A stretch of 64,000 bases of DNA, taken from assembly GCF_017876115.1 (NCBI RefSeq), contig NZ_JAGINO010000009.1, forward strand, positions 149,258-213,257. The letters run 5' to 3'. Under the pieces are notes generated by a model that was given only the letters and a program-made list of their open reading frames with translations, was not told the origin of the DNA and searched no databases. Positions 1 through 8,538 of the stretch are shown here, in pieces. This DNA comes from Azospirillum picis. GTDB lineage: Bacteria > Pseudomonadota > Alphaproteobacteria > Azospirillales > Azospirillaceae. A program made the translations under genes and the position numbers. Every line of letters begins with the position of its first letter. Position 1 is the first letter of the stretch.

Positions 1-56
1 CACTTCCAGCCCGCCACTTCCAGCCCGCCACTTCCAGCCCGCCGCCCCCAGCCCGC
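1..56. repeat. 14-bp tandem repeat at window edge
   Basis: Three exact copies of CACTTCCAGCCCGC lie at 1-14, 15-28 and 29-42. A fourth, degenerate copy (CGCCCCCAGCCCGC) lies at 43-56. The array probably continues leftward outside the window. It sits immediately upstream of the TerB-like gene and does not look coding. Confidence 0.85.
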
Positions 57-90
57 CGCCCGGCGCCGCTCACGCCTGTCAGGAAAGCCC

Positions 91-495
91 ATGATCGACC
101 ACCACAGCGCGCTCATCTACGTCATGGTCCTGGTGTCGGCCTGCGACGCCGACATGACCGACGCCGAACTGGAAGCCATCGGCGAGAATGTCCGCTACCT
201 GCCGATCTTCCGCGACTTCAGCAGCGACCAGGTGATGGCCGCCACGCGGGAATGCACGGCCATCCTGTCGGATGCCGACGGGCTCGACACCGTGCTGACG
301 ATCATCGAGCAGGCGCTGCCGTCCAAGCTGCGCGAGACCGCCTATGCAGTCGCCTGCGACATCGCGGCGGCCGATCCGAAGGCATCGCAGGAGGAGTTGC
401 GCATGCTGGAGATGATCCGCCACCGCCTGGGCATCGACCGGCTGTGCGCCGCCGCCATCGAGCGCGGCGCCCGCGCCCGCCACATGCGCCTCTGA
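91..495 (+). CDS. TerB-like (tellurite resistance family) protein
   Basis: A 134-residue all-helical, acidic protein. It resembles the TerB domain family: a DADMTDAELEAI segment near residues 20-32, then two further acidic helical blocks (around residues 65-75 and 112-125). No signal peptide or membrane segment is visible. AGGAAA lies just before the ATG. TerB-domain proteins are metal-binding or scaffold proteins; many stand-alone copies have no proven link to tellurite, so the exact role is unknown. It stands alone, followed 61 bp later by a dehydrogenase gene on the same strand. Confidence 0.75.
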   Translation: MIDHHSALIYVMVLVSACDADMTDAELEAIGENVRYLPIFRDFSSDQVMAATRECTAILSDADGLDTVLTIIEQALPSKLRETAYAVACDIAAADPKASQEELRMLEMIRHRLGIDRLCAAAIERGARARHMRL

Positions 496-556
496 CGCGC
501 CCCCGCCGCCCCCGTCCCTCCGACCCGTCCCGCCGAACCTGCCCGAAAGACGCACC

Positions 557-1444
557 ATGACCGACGAAACCGTCCGCCCCGACCTGTCAGGACAGCGCCT
601 GGGCTTCATCGGCCTCGGCCTGATGGGCAAGCCGATGGCCCGCGCGCTCGCCCGGCAGGGCGCCGGCCTGGTGGTGGCGAGCCGCAGCGCCGGTCCGGTC
701 GCCGAGATGGCGGCCGAAGGCATGATCGCCGCCACCGGGCCGGCCGCCGTCGCCGGACAGGCCGACACGATCATCCTGATGCTGACCGACACCCCGGCGG
801 TGGAGGCGGTGGCCGCGGCGCTGCTGCCGGGCCTGCGCCCCGGACATCTGGTGATCGACATGGGCACCACCGCAGTCGCCGCCACCCGCGCCCTGGCCGG
901 CCGGGTCGCCGCGGCCGGTGCCGAGTGGCTCGACGCCCCGGTCTCCGGCGGGACGGTGGCGGCCGAGGCGGCGACGCTGACCATCATGGCCGGCGGAACG
1001 GAGGCGGCCTTCGCCCGCGCCCTGCCGCTGCTGCAGGCGATGGGCCGCCGGATCACCCATGTCGGGGCCAGCGGCGCCGGCCAGATCGCCAAGTCCGCCA
1101 ACCAGGTCATCGTCGCCCTGACCATCGGCGCCGTGGCCGAGGCGCTGGCCCTGGCCAAGGCCGCCGGCGCCGATCCGGCGAAGGTCCGCGACGCCATCCG
1201 CGGCGGCTTCGCGGAATCCCGCATCCTCGACCTGCATGGCGGCCGCATGGTGGCCGGCGACTTCACGCCGGGCGGGCGCGTCACCACCCAGGTCAAGGAC
1301 CTCCGCCAGGCGGAGGAGCTGGCCCAGCAGTCCGGCATCGACCTGCCGACGCTCGGCCTGTCGCTGGAGCTGTTCGAGATGCTGGTGGAACAGGGTGACG
1401 GCGCGCTGGACCATTCGGCACTCTACCGGCTGTTCGCGCGCTGA
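557..1444 (+). CDS. NAD(P)-dependent beta-hydroxyacid dehydrogenase
   Basis: A 295-residue protein of the 3-hydroxyisobutyrate/6-phosphogluconate dehydrogenase superfamily. The N-terminal Rossmann dinucleotide motif GFIGLGLMGKPMA is at about residues 16-28. The substrate-binding segment DAPVSGG is near 126-132. The catalytic-lysine region GAGQIAKSANQ is at 173-183, with Lys179 the expected catalytic base. Length and domain order fit tartronate semialdehyde reductase, 3-hydroxyisobutyrate dehydrogenase or GlyR-type enzymes, and sequence alone does not decide between them. It sits between terB and cimA with no obvious operon partner. Confidence 0.9.
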   Translation: MTDETVRPDLSGQRLGFIGLGLMGKPMARALARQGAGLVVASRSAGPVAEMAAEGMIAATGPAAVAGQADTIILMLTDTPAVEAVAAALLPGLRPGHLVIDMGTTAVAATRALAGRVAAAGAEWLDAPVSGGTVAAEAATLTIMAGGTEAAFARALPLLQAMGRRITHVGASGAGQIAKSANQVIVALTIGAVAEALALAKAAGADPAKVRDAIRGGFAESRILDLHGGRMVAGDFTPGGRVTTQVKDLRQAEELAQQSGIDLPTLGLSLELFEMLVEQGDGALDHSALYRLFAR

Positions 1445-1613
1445 TCCGGCGGCGCCCTCCCGCCATTCCCTCCGTTGCGTCAACGCACGCCTTCCAGCAA
1501 GTTTCTTGTCAAGACGGTTGAGGAACGGTGCCGTTTCGTCCATTCTCCGGCCTTTCCACGGAGCGGAAAGCCCACGGGCCTTCCCTTCAGGCCAGGTGTC
1601 AGGTCAGGCGGCA

Positions 1614-3215
1614 ATGACGGGCGAACGCATCTATCTCTACGACACCACGCTGCGCGACGGGGCACAGACCCAGGGTGTGGATTTCTCGGTCACCGACAAG
1701 GTCGCGATCGCCCGCGACCTCGACCGGATCGGCGTCGACTACATCGAGGGCGGCTGGCCGGGCGCCAACCCGACCGACGACCAGTTCTTCGCCGAAGCAC
1801 CGGATCTCGACCGCGCCACCTTCACCGCCTTCGGCATGACCCGGCGCCCCGGACGCAGCGCCGCCAACGATCCGCAGTTGACGGCGCTGGCCCAGTCGCG
1901 GGCCAAGGCGGTCTGCATGGTCGGCAAGACCTGGGACTTCCACGTCGACGTGGCGCTGAACATCCCGCGCGACGAGAACCTGGATCTGATCCGTGACAGC
2001 ATCGCGGCGCTGCGCGCCGCCAAGGGCGAGGCGCTGTTCGACGCAGAGCATTTCTTCGACGGCTACAAGCGCAACCCGGCCTATGCCGCGTCCTGCATCA
2101 GTGCCGCCTTCGAGGCCGGCGCCCGCTGGATCGTGCTGTGCGACACCAACGGCGGCACCCTGCCGCACGAGATCGACGCCATCGTCCGCGAGGTGGTGGA
2201 GAGGCACGGCATCCCGGGCGACCGGCTGGGCATCCACTGCCACAACGACACCGAGAACGCGGTCGCCAACTCGCTGGCGGCGGTGCGGGCCGGCGCGCGC
2301 ATGGTCCAGGGCACGATCAACGGGCTGGGCGAGCGCTGCGGCAACGCCAACCTCGTCTCCCTGATCCCGACGCTGATGCTGAAGATGGGGTACGAGACCG
2401 GCGTCCGTCGCGAGGACCTGCCGCTGCTGACCCGGCTCAGCCGTGCCTTCGACGACCGCCTGAACCGCGCGCCGAACCGTCATGCCCCCTATGTCGGGGC
2501 CAGCGCCTTCGCCCATAAGGGCGGCCTGCACGTCTCGGCGGTGGAGAAGGACCCGTCCTCCTACGAGCATGTCGCACCCGAGCTGGTCGGCAACCGCCGC
2601 GAGATCGTGATGTCAGACCAGGCCGGCCGCTCCAACCTGGTGGCGCGCCTGCGCGACATCGGCATGGCCGTCGACGCGAAGGACGAGCGCCTCGCCGGCC
2701 TGCTCGACCTGGTGAAGCAGCGCGACGGCGACGGCTACGCCTACGACACCGCCGAGGCCAGCTTCGAGCTGCTGGTGCGGCGCGAGCTGGGCGACGTGCC
2801 GCGCTATTTCGAGCTGCTGCGCTTCCACGTCACCGACGAGCGCCGCTACAACGCGCTCGGCAGGATGGTGGTCGAATCGGAAGCGGTGGTGCGCGTGCGC
2901 ATCGGCGGCGAGGTGCGGATGGAGGTCGCCGACGGCAACGGCCCGGTCCACGCGCTGGACGTCGCCATGCGCAAGGCGCTGGAGCCGGTCTATCCGGCCC
3001 TGGCGCGGGTCAGCCTGTCCGACTACCGCGTTCGCATCCTGGCGGCGAAGGACGGCACCGGCGCCATGCCGCGCGTCCTGATCCGCAGCGCCCGGTCCGA
3101 CGGTACCGAATGGTCCACGCTCGGCGTGTCCACCAACATCATCGAGGCCTCGGTGGAGGCCCTGGCGGACAGCTACACCTTCGCGCTGATGAAGAGCGAG
3201 GCGAAGCCGGTGTGA
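1614..3215 (+). CDS. cimA: (R)-citramalate synthase
   Basis: A 533-residue member of the isopropylmalate/homocitrate/citramalate synthase family. It would condense acetyl-CoA with pyruvate to citramalate, giving a threonine-independent route to isoleucine. The catalytic start DTTLRDGAQTQG is at residues 10-21, the metal-binding HCHND is near 209, and the HKGGLHVSA segment is near 302. The C-terminal third (from about 385) is a LeuA-type allosteric domain, which suggests isoleucine feedback. The ATG at 1614 follows AGGCGG. The reading frame is open much further upstream, but that part overlaps the preceding gene and lacks family homology. The DGAQTQGVDFS form favours CimA over LeuA or NifV. 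Confidence 0.9.
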   Translation: MTGERIYLYDTTLRDGAQTQGVDFSVTDKVAIARDLDRIGVDYIEGGWPGANPTDDQFFAEAPDLDRATFTAFGMTRRPGRSAANDPQLTALAQSRAKAVCMVGKTWDFHVDVALNIPRDENLDLIRDSIAALRAAKGEALFDAEHFFDGYKRNPAYAASCISAAFEAGARWIVLCDTNGGTLPHEIDAIVREVVERHGIPGDRLGIHCHNDTENAVANSLAAVRAGARMVQGTINGLGERCGNANLVSLIPTLMLKMGYETGVRREDLPLLTRLSRAFDDRLNRAPNRHAPYVGASAFAHKGGLHVSAVEKDPSSYEHVAPELVGNRREIVMSDQAGRSNLVARLRDIGMAVDAKDERLAGLLDLVKQRDGDGYAYDTAEASFELLVRRELGDVPRYFELLRFHVTDERRYNALGRMVVESEAVVRVRIGGEVRMEVADGNGPVHALDVAMRKALEPVYPALARVSLSDYRVRILAAKDGTGAMPRVLIRSARSDGTEWSTLGVSTNIIEASVEALADSYTFALMKSEAKPV

Positions 3216-3349
3216 CGGGCAGGCGGCACCTTCCCGCCGGCGCGGTGATCTGTTAGCAAGGCGGTTTCGGGGCGCTCGCATTCACGCGGGGACGGCTCCG
3301 GTCACCAGCGCCCGTATTGCCGCGGGTCCGCATTCGGAGATCCATCGCC

Positions 3350-3817
3350 ATGCTGTGGCTTGCCGCCTACATCGCCAGCATCCTGGCCATCAATTTCGCG
3401 TTCAGCCTGTTTCCGCACCTGGATCTGGTCTGGTCCTGCTGGGCCGGCCTGATCTTCATCCTGCGCGACATGGTGCAGGTCCGGTTCGGCCATTGGTCGC
3501 TCGCCGCCATGCTGGCGGGCACCGTGCTGTCCTACCTGCTGACCGACCCGTTCGTCGCCACCGCCAGCGTCGTCGCCTTCGCGGTGTCGGAAATGATCGA
3601 TTGGGCGGTCTTCACCGTGACGCGCCGCCCGTTGCGCGACCGGCTGTGGATCAGCGCCGCCCTGTCGGTGCCGGTCGACACCGCGATCTTCTTCGGCATG
3701 CTCGACGTCTGGGACCCGTCGGTCTGGGCCGCGAGCTTCGCCTCCAAGCTGCTGGGCGTGTCGGCGGTGTGGCTGCTGATGCGCGCGCGTGGCGGACGGA
3801 TGACGGTGGCGGCCTGA
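3350..3817 (+). CDS. VUT/YhhQ-type membrane protein (possible queuosine-precursor transporter)
   Basis: A 155-residue polytopic membrane protein with about five hydrophobic helices. The features RDMVQVRFG, the SEMIDWAVFT segment near residue 85 and the VPVDTAIFF segment resemble the DUF165/VUT family, whose E. coli member YhhQ imports 7-deazaguanine queuosine precursors. I chose the ATG at 3350 because GGAG lies about 10 bases upstream; a TTG at 3317 would add eleven basic residues. No preQ1 riboswitch is recognisable in the short leader. Transport specificity is inferred from the family only. Confidence 0.7.
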   Translation: MLWLAAYIASILAINFAFSLFPHLDLVWSCWAGLIFILRDMVQVRFGHWSLAAMLAGTVLSYLLTDPFVATASVVAFAVSEMIDWAVFTVTRRPLRDRLWISAALSVPVDTAIFFGMLDVWDPSVWAASFASKLLGVSAVWLLMRARGGRMTVAA

Positions 3818-3845
3818 AGGCGCGGCCGCGCCGCCCCCTCCCTGA

Positions 3846-3874
3846 CCCTCCCCCGCCTCCGGCGGCGGAGGGGG
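3846..3874. repeat. C-rich intergenic palindrome (REP-like), copy 1
   Basis: An imperfect inverted repeat of the form CCCTCCCCCGCC...GGCGGCGGAGGGGG, between the convergent ends of the VUT-type gene and chrR. It resembles three other copies in this window (17004-17032, 55173-55197, 59647-59693), all placed shortly after a stop codon. Confidence 0.6.
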
Positions 3875-3886
3875 CTGCCGCCACCC

Positions 3887-4567
3887 TCAGAACCTGATGA
3901 ACCGGTTGAGCAGCCGGCCCACCGGGCCGGTCAGCCTCAGGCCGCCGATGGTCGCGTTCAGGCACAGGCATCCTTCCGGATCCGACACCGGGGCGTGGTT
4001 CAGCGAGCAGTCGCCGACCGCGAGGTCGCCGGGGCCGAAGCTGCCGAACTCGTCGGAGAAGCCACCCTCCAGCACCACGGTCAGCTCGATGCCGCCATGG
4101 GTGTGGCGGGGGACCGCCACGCCCCCCCTCATGCGGACCAGCCGCGTCGTGCCGGCAGCCTCCGAGATCAGGTTGATGCCGCGCATGCCGGGCTGGATGA
4201 AGCGCCACCCCCCGGCACCCAACGTGCCGTCGGCGGCCAGCCGCCCGCGCAGGTAGCTGCGCAACGGCTCGGGGTAGCGCGGCGGCGGGAAAGGCGCCGC
4301 CCGGCAGGAGGGCGCCGGGCGCTCCGTCCTGGGGCCCTCCCTGTCGAGCCGCGCCATCAGCGCTTCCAGGCAACCGGGCGACAGCGGTTCCGGCTCCAGC
4401 TCGTCCAGCAGTGCGCCGCCGACCGCCTCCATTTCCGACACCGCGTGGCGGCAGGCCGGGCAATAGGCCATGTGGGTGGCGACCGCGAGCGACGCCCCCT
4501 CGCACAGGCCGCCGCCGGCGTAGTCGATCAGCAGCATGTCGCCGGGATGGTGGCTGGGCCTGGTCAT
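3887..4567 (-). CDS. chrR: ChrR-type zinc anti-sigma factor with cupin domain
   Basis: A 226-residue protein. The N-terminal zinc anti-sigma domain shows His6 and the H32-x3-C36-x2-C39 motif (HMAYCPAC). The C-terminal half (about 110-215) is a cupin with the HTHGGIELTVVLEGG signature. This two-domain layout is that of ChrR, which holds RpoE inactive until singlet oxygen or organic peroxide releases it. The ATG overlaps the stop codon of the sigma gene by four bases, so the two are translationally coupled. Cytoplasmic location is expected. Confidence 0.93.
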   Translation of the reverse strand: MTRPSHHPGDMLLIDYAGGGLCEGASLAVATHMAYCPACRHAVSEMEAVGGALLDELEPEPLSPGCLEALMARLDREGPRTERPAPSCRAAPFPPPRYPEPLRSYLRGRLAADGTLGAGGWRFIQPGMRGINLISEAAGTTRLVRMRGGVAVPRHTHGGIELTVVLEGGFSDEFGSFGPGDLAVGDCSLNHAPVSDPEGCLCLNATIGGLRLTGPVGRLLNRFIRF

Positions 4568-5139
4568 TCGACGTCCCTCAGCGCCTTGCGCAGGCGCTCC
4601 ACAGCCAGGCGGAGCCTCGACTTCACCGTACCGAGCGGAATGCCGTTCTCGATGGAGATCAGGCTGTGCGGCTTGTCCTCGAAATAGGCCATGCGCAGCA
4701 GCGCGGCCTGTTCCGGCGGCAGGTCCTTCAGCGCGGCGCGCAGGCGGCCGCTGCTCTCCTTCACCTCGATGCGGCGGTCGGCGGGCTGCTGCGGTTCCGG
4801 CACCAGGGCCGGGTCGTCCGGATCAATCTCCGGCCGCTGCTCGCGGCGAAGGGCGTCGATCCGCTTGTTGCGGGCGATGGTGAACACCCAGGTGCCGGCC
4901 GAGGCTTGGGCCGGATCGTAGGTTTCTGCACGTCGCCAGACCAAAAGCATGACCTCCTGAACAAGTTCCTCCGCGCCGCCGGACTCGCATCCCAGGCGGC
5001 GCAGATACGTCTTCAGCCGCGGCGCGAAATGGCCGAACAGCACGCCGAACGCCTGGCGGTCCCGCTCGCGCCCAACGGCGACGAGCAGGTCTTCCAGGCT
5101 GAGGTCGCTGTCGGCAGCGGGGGAGTTCTGGTCCTGCAT
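4564..5139 (-). CDS. rpoE: ECF RNA polymerase sigma factor, RpoE (ECF11-like)
   Basis: A 191-residue ECF sigma factor. Region 2 is at about 30-95 (FGHFAPRLKTYLRRLG, then ELVQEVMLLVWRRAETYDP and WVFTIARNKRIDALRR). Region 4 is at about 135-185 (LPPEQAALLRMAYFEDKPHS, then GIPLGTVKSRLRLAVERLR). With the ChrR partner directly downstream it matches the singlet-oxygen-responsive RpoE system of Rhodobacter and Azospirillum. The open frame begins at 5241, but homology starts at the internal ATG at 5139, which I use. A likely autoregulated promoter lies upstream. Confidence 0.93.
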   Translation of the reverse strand: MQDQNSPAADSDLSLEDLLVAVGRERDRQAFGVLFGHFAPRLKTYLRRLGCESGGAEELVQEVMLLVWRRAETYDPAQASAGTWVFTIARNKRIDALRREQRPEIDPDDPALVPEPQQPADRRIEVKESSGRLRAALKDLPPEQAALLRMAYFEDKPHSLISIENGIPLGTVKSRLRLAVERLRKALRDVE

Positions 5140-5289
5140 GGTCCCATTCAAGGCGAACGGACGCCGCCGCACAAGCCGGGGATGTCCCCAAACCCGGATT
5201 TCACGGCACCGACCGCTCGCGAGACCCCCGCAAGGGAACACGCCCGCTACCGGCCTTCCCGCCGGTCTTCATGTCGCATCGTGACGTTC

Positions 5290-5317
5290 GGTACGCAACC
5301 GCCCGGCTGCCGGATCA
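5290..5317 (-). promoter_or_regulatory. Predicted RpoE-dependent promoter of rpoE-chrR
   Basis: On the minus strand, TGATCC (5317-5312) is followed by a 16-bp spacer and CGTACC (5295-5290). TGATCC is the -35 element recognised by RpoE/ECF11 sigma factors, and CGT-type -10 elements are known for this group. The leader to the rpoE ATG would be about 140 nt. This is a motif match only. Confidence 0.5.
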
Positions 5318-5374
5318 CAAAAAATCGCACACCGCGGCATTCCGCCCCGGCCTGCAAGCCCGGCGGGCCGGGCG

Positions 5375-7351
5375 TCACCGGAGGAAGCCCATCCCGCGCA
5401 ACGCCTCCGCAACCTCATCCGTTCCCAAGGCCTCGACGAAGCGGCGGACCGCCGGCCGGTCGCGGCGGGCCGCCGGGATCACGAAGTCGTAGTGCTCCTC
5501 CTGCAGCGGCAGGAAGCCCAGCCCGTACAGCGTGGCGGCGGTGCCGATCGCCACGCCCCAGTCGGCACGGTTCTGCGCCACCGCCACCGCCACGGCGTTG
5601 TGCGACTTGGCCTGCGTCCAGTAGCCGGTCGGGCGGGCGCTCCCCAGCAGCCGGTCGGTCAGGATGCGGGTGCCGCTGCCGGCATTGCGGTTGATCAGGA
5701 TGCAGTCGGGCAGCCCGGCGACCGCCGCCACCGCCTCCGCGGCGCTCCTTCCTTCGAAGCGCGGGTCGCCGCGGCGGAAGACGATGCCCTGCATGCGGCG
5801 ATAACCGGTGACCAGCTCAAGCCCCGGCGCCAGGAACGGCGTGTTGTAGGCGCCGGTGGCCGGGTCCATCAGGTGGACTGGGGCGACATCGCACTCGCCG
5901 CGCCGCGCCGCCGCCAGCCCGCCCATCGACCCGACGTTGAGCGCCTTGACGGTCATCCCCTCGCCGATCAGGCGGCCGAGCACGGCGTTCAGGCCGATGC
6001 ACTGGCTGCCCACCACGATCAGGTCGGCCGGCGCCACCGTCCTCCCCAGGAGCTGGACGGAAACCGCGCTCCCCGCCTCCACCCCTTCCGCCTGGGCGTC
6101 GATGGCGAGGAAGCCATCGGCATGGCTGAAGGCGGTGACCGCTCCCGATCCCTTCGACAGCGGATAGGCCGCAAGGTCGCCTTCGGCCGCGCCCTGGACC
6201 AGGGAAACCATGACGTACTCGGTGCGCCCGCGCTCCGAGCCGAGCCGCACCGGCAGGGTGGCGGGCACCTCCTCCACCGCGGCGGGCGGCAGGCCGGCCA
6301 TCGCCCGGATCACCGGGGCGACGAAGCCATGGAAGGTGAACATGGCCGAGGTCGGAAAGCCCGGCAGGATCACCACCGGCTTGCCGCCGGTCACCGCGAG
6401 GCACAGCGGCTTACCGGGCTTCAGCGCCACGCCGTGGGCGACGATCCCCGGATCGGACAGTTGCGCCACGATGCGGTGCGAGCGGTCGCCCGCCCCCTTC
6501 GAGGTTCCCCCCGACAGCAGCAGGACATCGCATTCCAGCCCCTGCCGGACCAGCCGCTCCAGGGCCGCGTCCTCGTCCGGGGCGATGCCCATCGGCACCG
6601 CCTCTCCACCCAGCTCGGCGACGGCGGCGGCCAGGATGGCGCCGTTGCTGTCGTAGACCGCCCCCGGACGCATCGGCTGGCCGGGGGCGACGATCTCGTC
6701 GCCGGTCGACAGGATGGCGACGCGCGGCGGGCGCACCACGGCGACCGCGGCCAGCCCGATGGCGGCCAGCACGCCGATCTCGCGCGAGGTCAGCACCTGC
6801 CCGCGGCGCAGCACCACCTCGCCGCGGCCGATGTCGGAGCCGGCGGCGGCGACGAAGGCGCCCGGCGTGGCCGGCTTGGCCAGCATCACGAACAGGCCGT
6901 CGGGCCGGTCGTCCGTCTCCGTGGTCTCGACCATCACGACGGCGTCGGCCCCGCGCGGCAGCATGCCGCCGGTCGCGATCACCGTGGCGGTGCCCGGCTC
7001 CACCGTCAGCGCCGGGGCATGGCCGGCGGCCAGCACCTCCGCGTTCAGGCGCAGCGCGGCCGGCCGGTCCTCCGCGGCGCCGGCGGTGTCGGCGGCGCGC
7101 ACCGCGAAGCCGTCGACCACCGAGCGGTCGAAGCCGGGGACGTCGACCTCCGCCACCACGTCGGCGGCCAGCACCCGGCCCAGCGCCTGCGACAGCGGCA
7201 CCCTCACCTCCCCCCGCGGGGCGAGGTCGAGGTGTCGGTGGAAGCGGGCGCGCGCCTCCTCGCCGCTCACCACCTCCAGGAACTGGTCCTGGCGGGCGGC
7301 CTGGGCGACGAAGCGGCGGATGTCCTCGCGGCTGTGGTCGGATGTCTGCAC
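5375..7351 (-). CDS. Molybdopterin molybdenumtransferase MoeA fused to PBP-like domain
   Basis: A 658-residue fusion. Residues about 20-420 are a full MoeA: VDGFAVR near 83, the GGMLPRGADAVVMVE segment, the LSGGTSKGAGD motif near 277 and the LPGFPTS motif near 330. Residues about 440-640 resemble the PBP-like domain (type 2 periplasmic-binding fold) found fused to MoeA or to LysR/ModE-type HTH regulators; it contains LINRNAGSGTRIL, a typical oxyanion-binding stretch. MoeA inserts Mo into MPT-AMP; the extra domain may sense molybdate or a related ligand. There is no signal peptide, so it is cytoplasmic. It is the last gene of the kinase/GGDEF/MoeA cluster, 26 bp after the divergent MoeA. Confidence 0.85.
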   Translation of the reverse strand: MQTSDHSREDIRRFVAQAARQDQFLEVVSGEEARARFHRHLDLAPRGEVRVPLSQALGRVLAADVVAEVDVPGFDRSVVDGFAVRAADTAGAAEDRPAALRLNAEVLAAGHAPALTVEPGTATVIATGGMLPRGADAVVMVETTETDDRPDGLFVMLAKPATPGAFVAAAGSDIGRGEVVLRRGQVLTSREIGVLAAIGLAAVAVVRPPRVAILSTGDEIVAPGQPMRPGAVYDSNGAILAAAVAELGGEAVPMGIAPDEDAALERLVRQGLECDVLLLSGGTSKGAGDRSHRIVAQLSDPGIVAHGVALKPGKPLCLAVTGGKPVVILPGFPTSAMFTFHGFVAPVIRAMAGLPPAAVEEVPATLPVRLGSERGRTEYVMVSLVQGAAEGDLAAYPLSKGSGAVTAFSHADGFLAIDAQAEGVEAGSAVSVQLLGRTVAPADLIVVGSQCIGLNAVLGRLIGEGMTVKALNVGSMGGLAAARRGECDVAPVHLMDPATGAYNTPFLAPGLELVTGYRRMQGIVFRRGDPRFEGRSAAEAVAAVAGLPDCILINRNAGSGTRILTDRLLGSARPTGYWTQAKSHNAVAVAVAQNRADWGVAIGTAATLYGLGFLPLQEEHYDFVIPAARRDRPAVRRFVEALGTDEVAEALRGMGFLR

Positions 7352-7377
7352 GCGGAAAACCCTTCAGGCAGCGGAAC

Positions 7378-8538
7378 TCAGTCGAAGCGGTAGATGGTGA
7401 CCGAAGCGCCGTCCGGCACGCCCTCGCTTTCGGCGGGGATCAGGACGAAGCCGTCGGCCCGCGCCGCCGCCGCCAGCCCCGGCCAGCCCGGCGAGGCCAC
7501 CGGCTCGGCGCGGCCGCCGGCATCCAGCCGGACCCGGTGCAGGTCGACGCAGCCGATCTCGGAGACCAGCTTGCGCGCGGTCACCGCCGTCACCGTGGCC
7601 TGCGGGAGCCCCGGCGGCCGGCCGGCGGCGAGCCGGACCGCACGCCCGGCCAGCAGCTCGTAGGCGGCGAGCGCCGCCATGGGCTCACCCGGCAGCAGCA
7701 GCACCGGAACCCCGCCGGCCAGGCCCAGCCCGGCGCTGCCGCCCGGACGCATGGCGATGCCGTGCAGGTCGAGCGACCCGGCGGCGGCCAGCGCCGGCGG
7801 CGCCGCATCGTCCAGGCCGGTGCCGCTGCGCCCGGCCGCCAGCATCAGATCGGCGCCGGGCCGGACGAAGGCCGCCGCCAGCCCCTCCCGGTCGGCCGGC
7901 AGCCGCTCGGGTCCCTCGACCAGCCCGCCGTCGCGGGCGACCAGCGCCGACAGCATCGGGCCGAGCAGGTCCGCTCCCCCGCCCTTCGGCCCGCCGGCCA
8001 GCAGCAGGCGCACCCGCGGCGGCGGGCTCACCGGCACCAGGGCCGGCCCGGCGGCGGCGAGCAGCCCGAGGTCGGAGGCGCGCAGCCGGCGCCCGGCCGG
8101 CAGCAGCGGGCTCCCCGCCCCGGCCCAGGCGCCGCGCCGCTCGATGCCGCTGCCGGGCGCCACCGGATCGATCGCCTCGACGATGGGGCCGACGGTCTGC
8201 ACCGCCTCGAACGGAATCACCGCATCGCAGCCGGCCGGCAAGCGGTCCCCGGCCGCGACGGCCACGGCGGCCATCAGCGGAACCGGATTGTAGGACCCGG
8301 CGCCCAGCGTGTCCGACGACGCCACGGCGAACCCGTCGACGGCCGCAAGGTCGGCGGCCGGCCAGTCGCGCGCCGCCGGCACGTCCGCCGCCAGGCACAG
8401 GCCGGCGCAGCCGGCGGGGGCCAGCGGCTGCGGTGCCCCGGGTGCGACATGGCGGTCGATCCAGTCCCAGGCCGCCTGCAGCGCGGCGCGGCGGGAGAAG
8501 CCGCGGCCCCGGATGTCCCGGTCCGGCCCTGCGGTCAC
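7378..8538 (-). CDS. Divergent MoeA-like molybdopterin-binding protein
   Basis: A 386-residue protein with the MoeA domain order. The VDGFAVASSDT segment (near 64-74) is intact. The normally conserved SGG-containing loop reads AAGRSGTGLDD, and the PGEPMAALAAYELLAG segment replaces the usual LPG.P.S stretch. This divergence suggests an altered catalytic or a regulatory role. The GTG start at 8538 overlaps the stop of the GGDEF gene (GTGA), implying translational coupling. The frame is open further upstream, but that part only shadows the GGDEF gene. Such second MoeA copies beside MoeA-PBP fusions may serve particular molybdoenzymes; none is encoded in this window. Confidence 0.8.
   Translation of the reverse strand: MTAGPDRDIRGRGFSRRAALQAAWDWIDRHVAPGAPQPLAPAGCAGLCLAADVPAARDWPAADLAAVDGFAVASSDTLGAGSYNPVPLMAAVAVAAGDRLPAGCDAVIPFEAVQTVGPIVEAIDPVAPGSGIERRGAWAGAGSPLLPAGRRLRASDLGLLAAAGPALVPVSPPPRVRLLLAGGPKGGGADLLGPMLSALVARDGGLVEGPERLPADREGLAAAFVRPGADLMLAAGRSGTGLDDAAPPALAAAGSLDLHGIAMRPGGSAGLGLAGGVPVLLLPGEPMAALAAYELLAGRAVRLAAGRPPGLPQATVTAVTARKLVSEIGCVDLHRVRLDAGGRAEPVASPGWPGLAAAARADGFVLIPAESEGVPDGASVTIYRFD

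Noticed and set aside
1236..1613. Upstream extension of the citramalate synthase frame
   Set aside because: It overlaps the dehydrogenase gene, has no family similarity, and the ATG at 1614 has a ribosome site and the conserved N-terminus.
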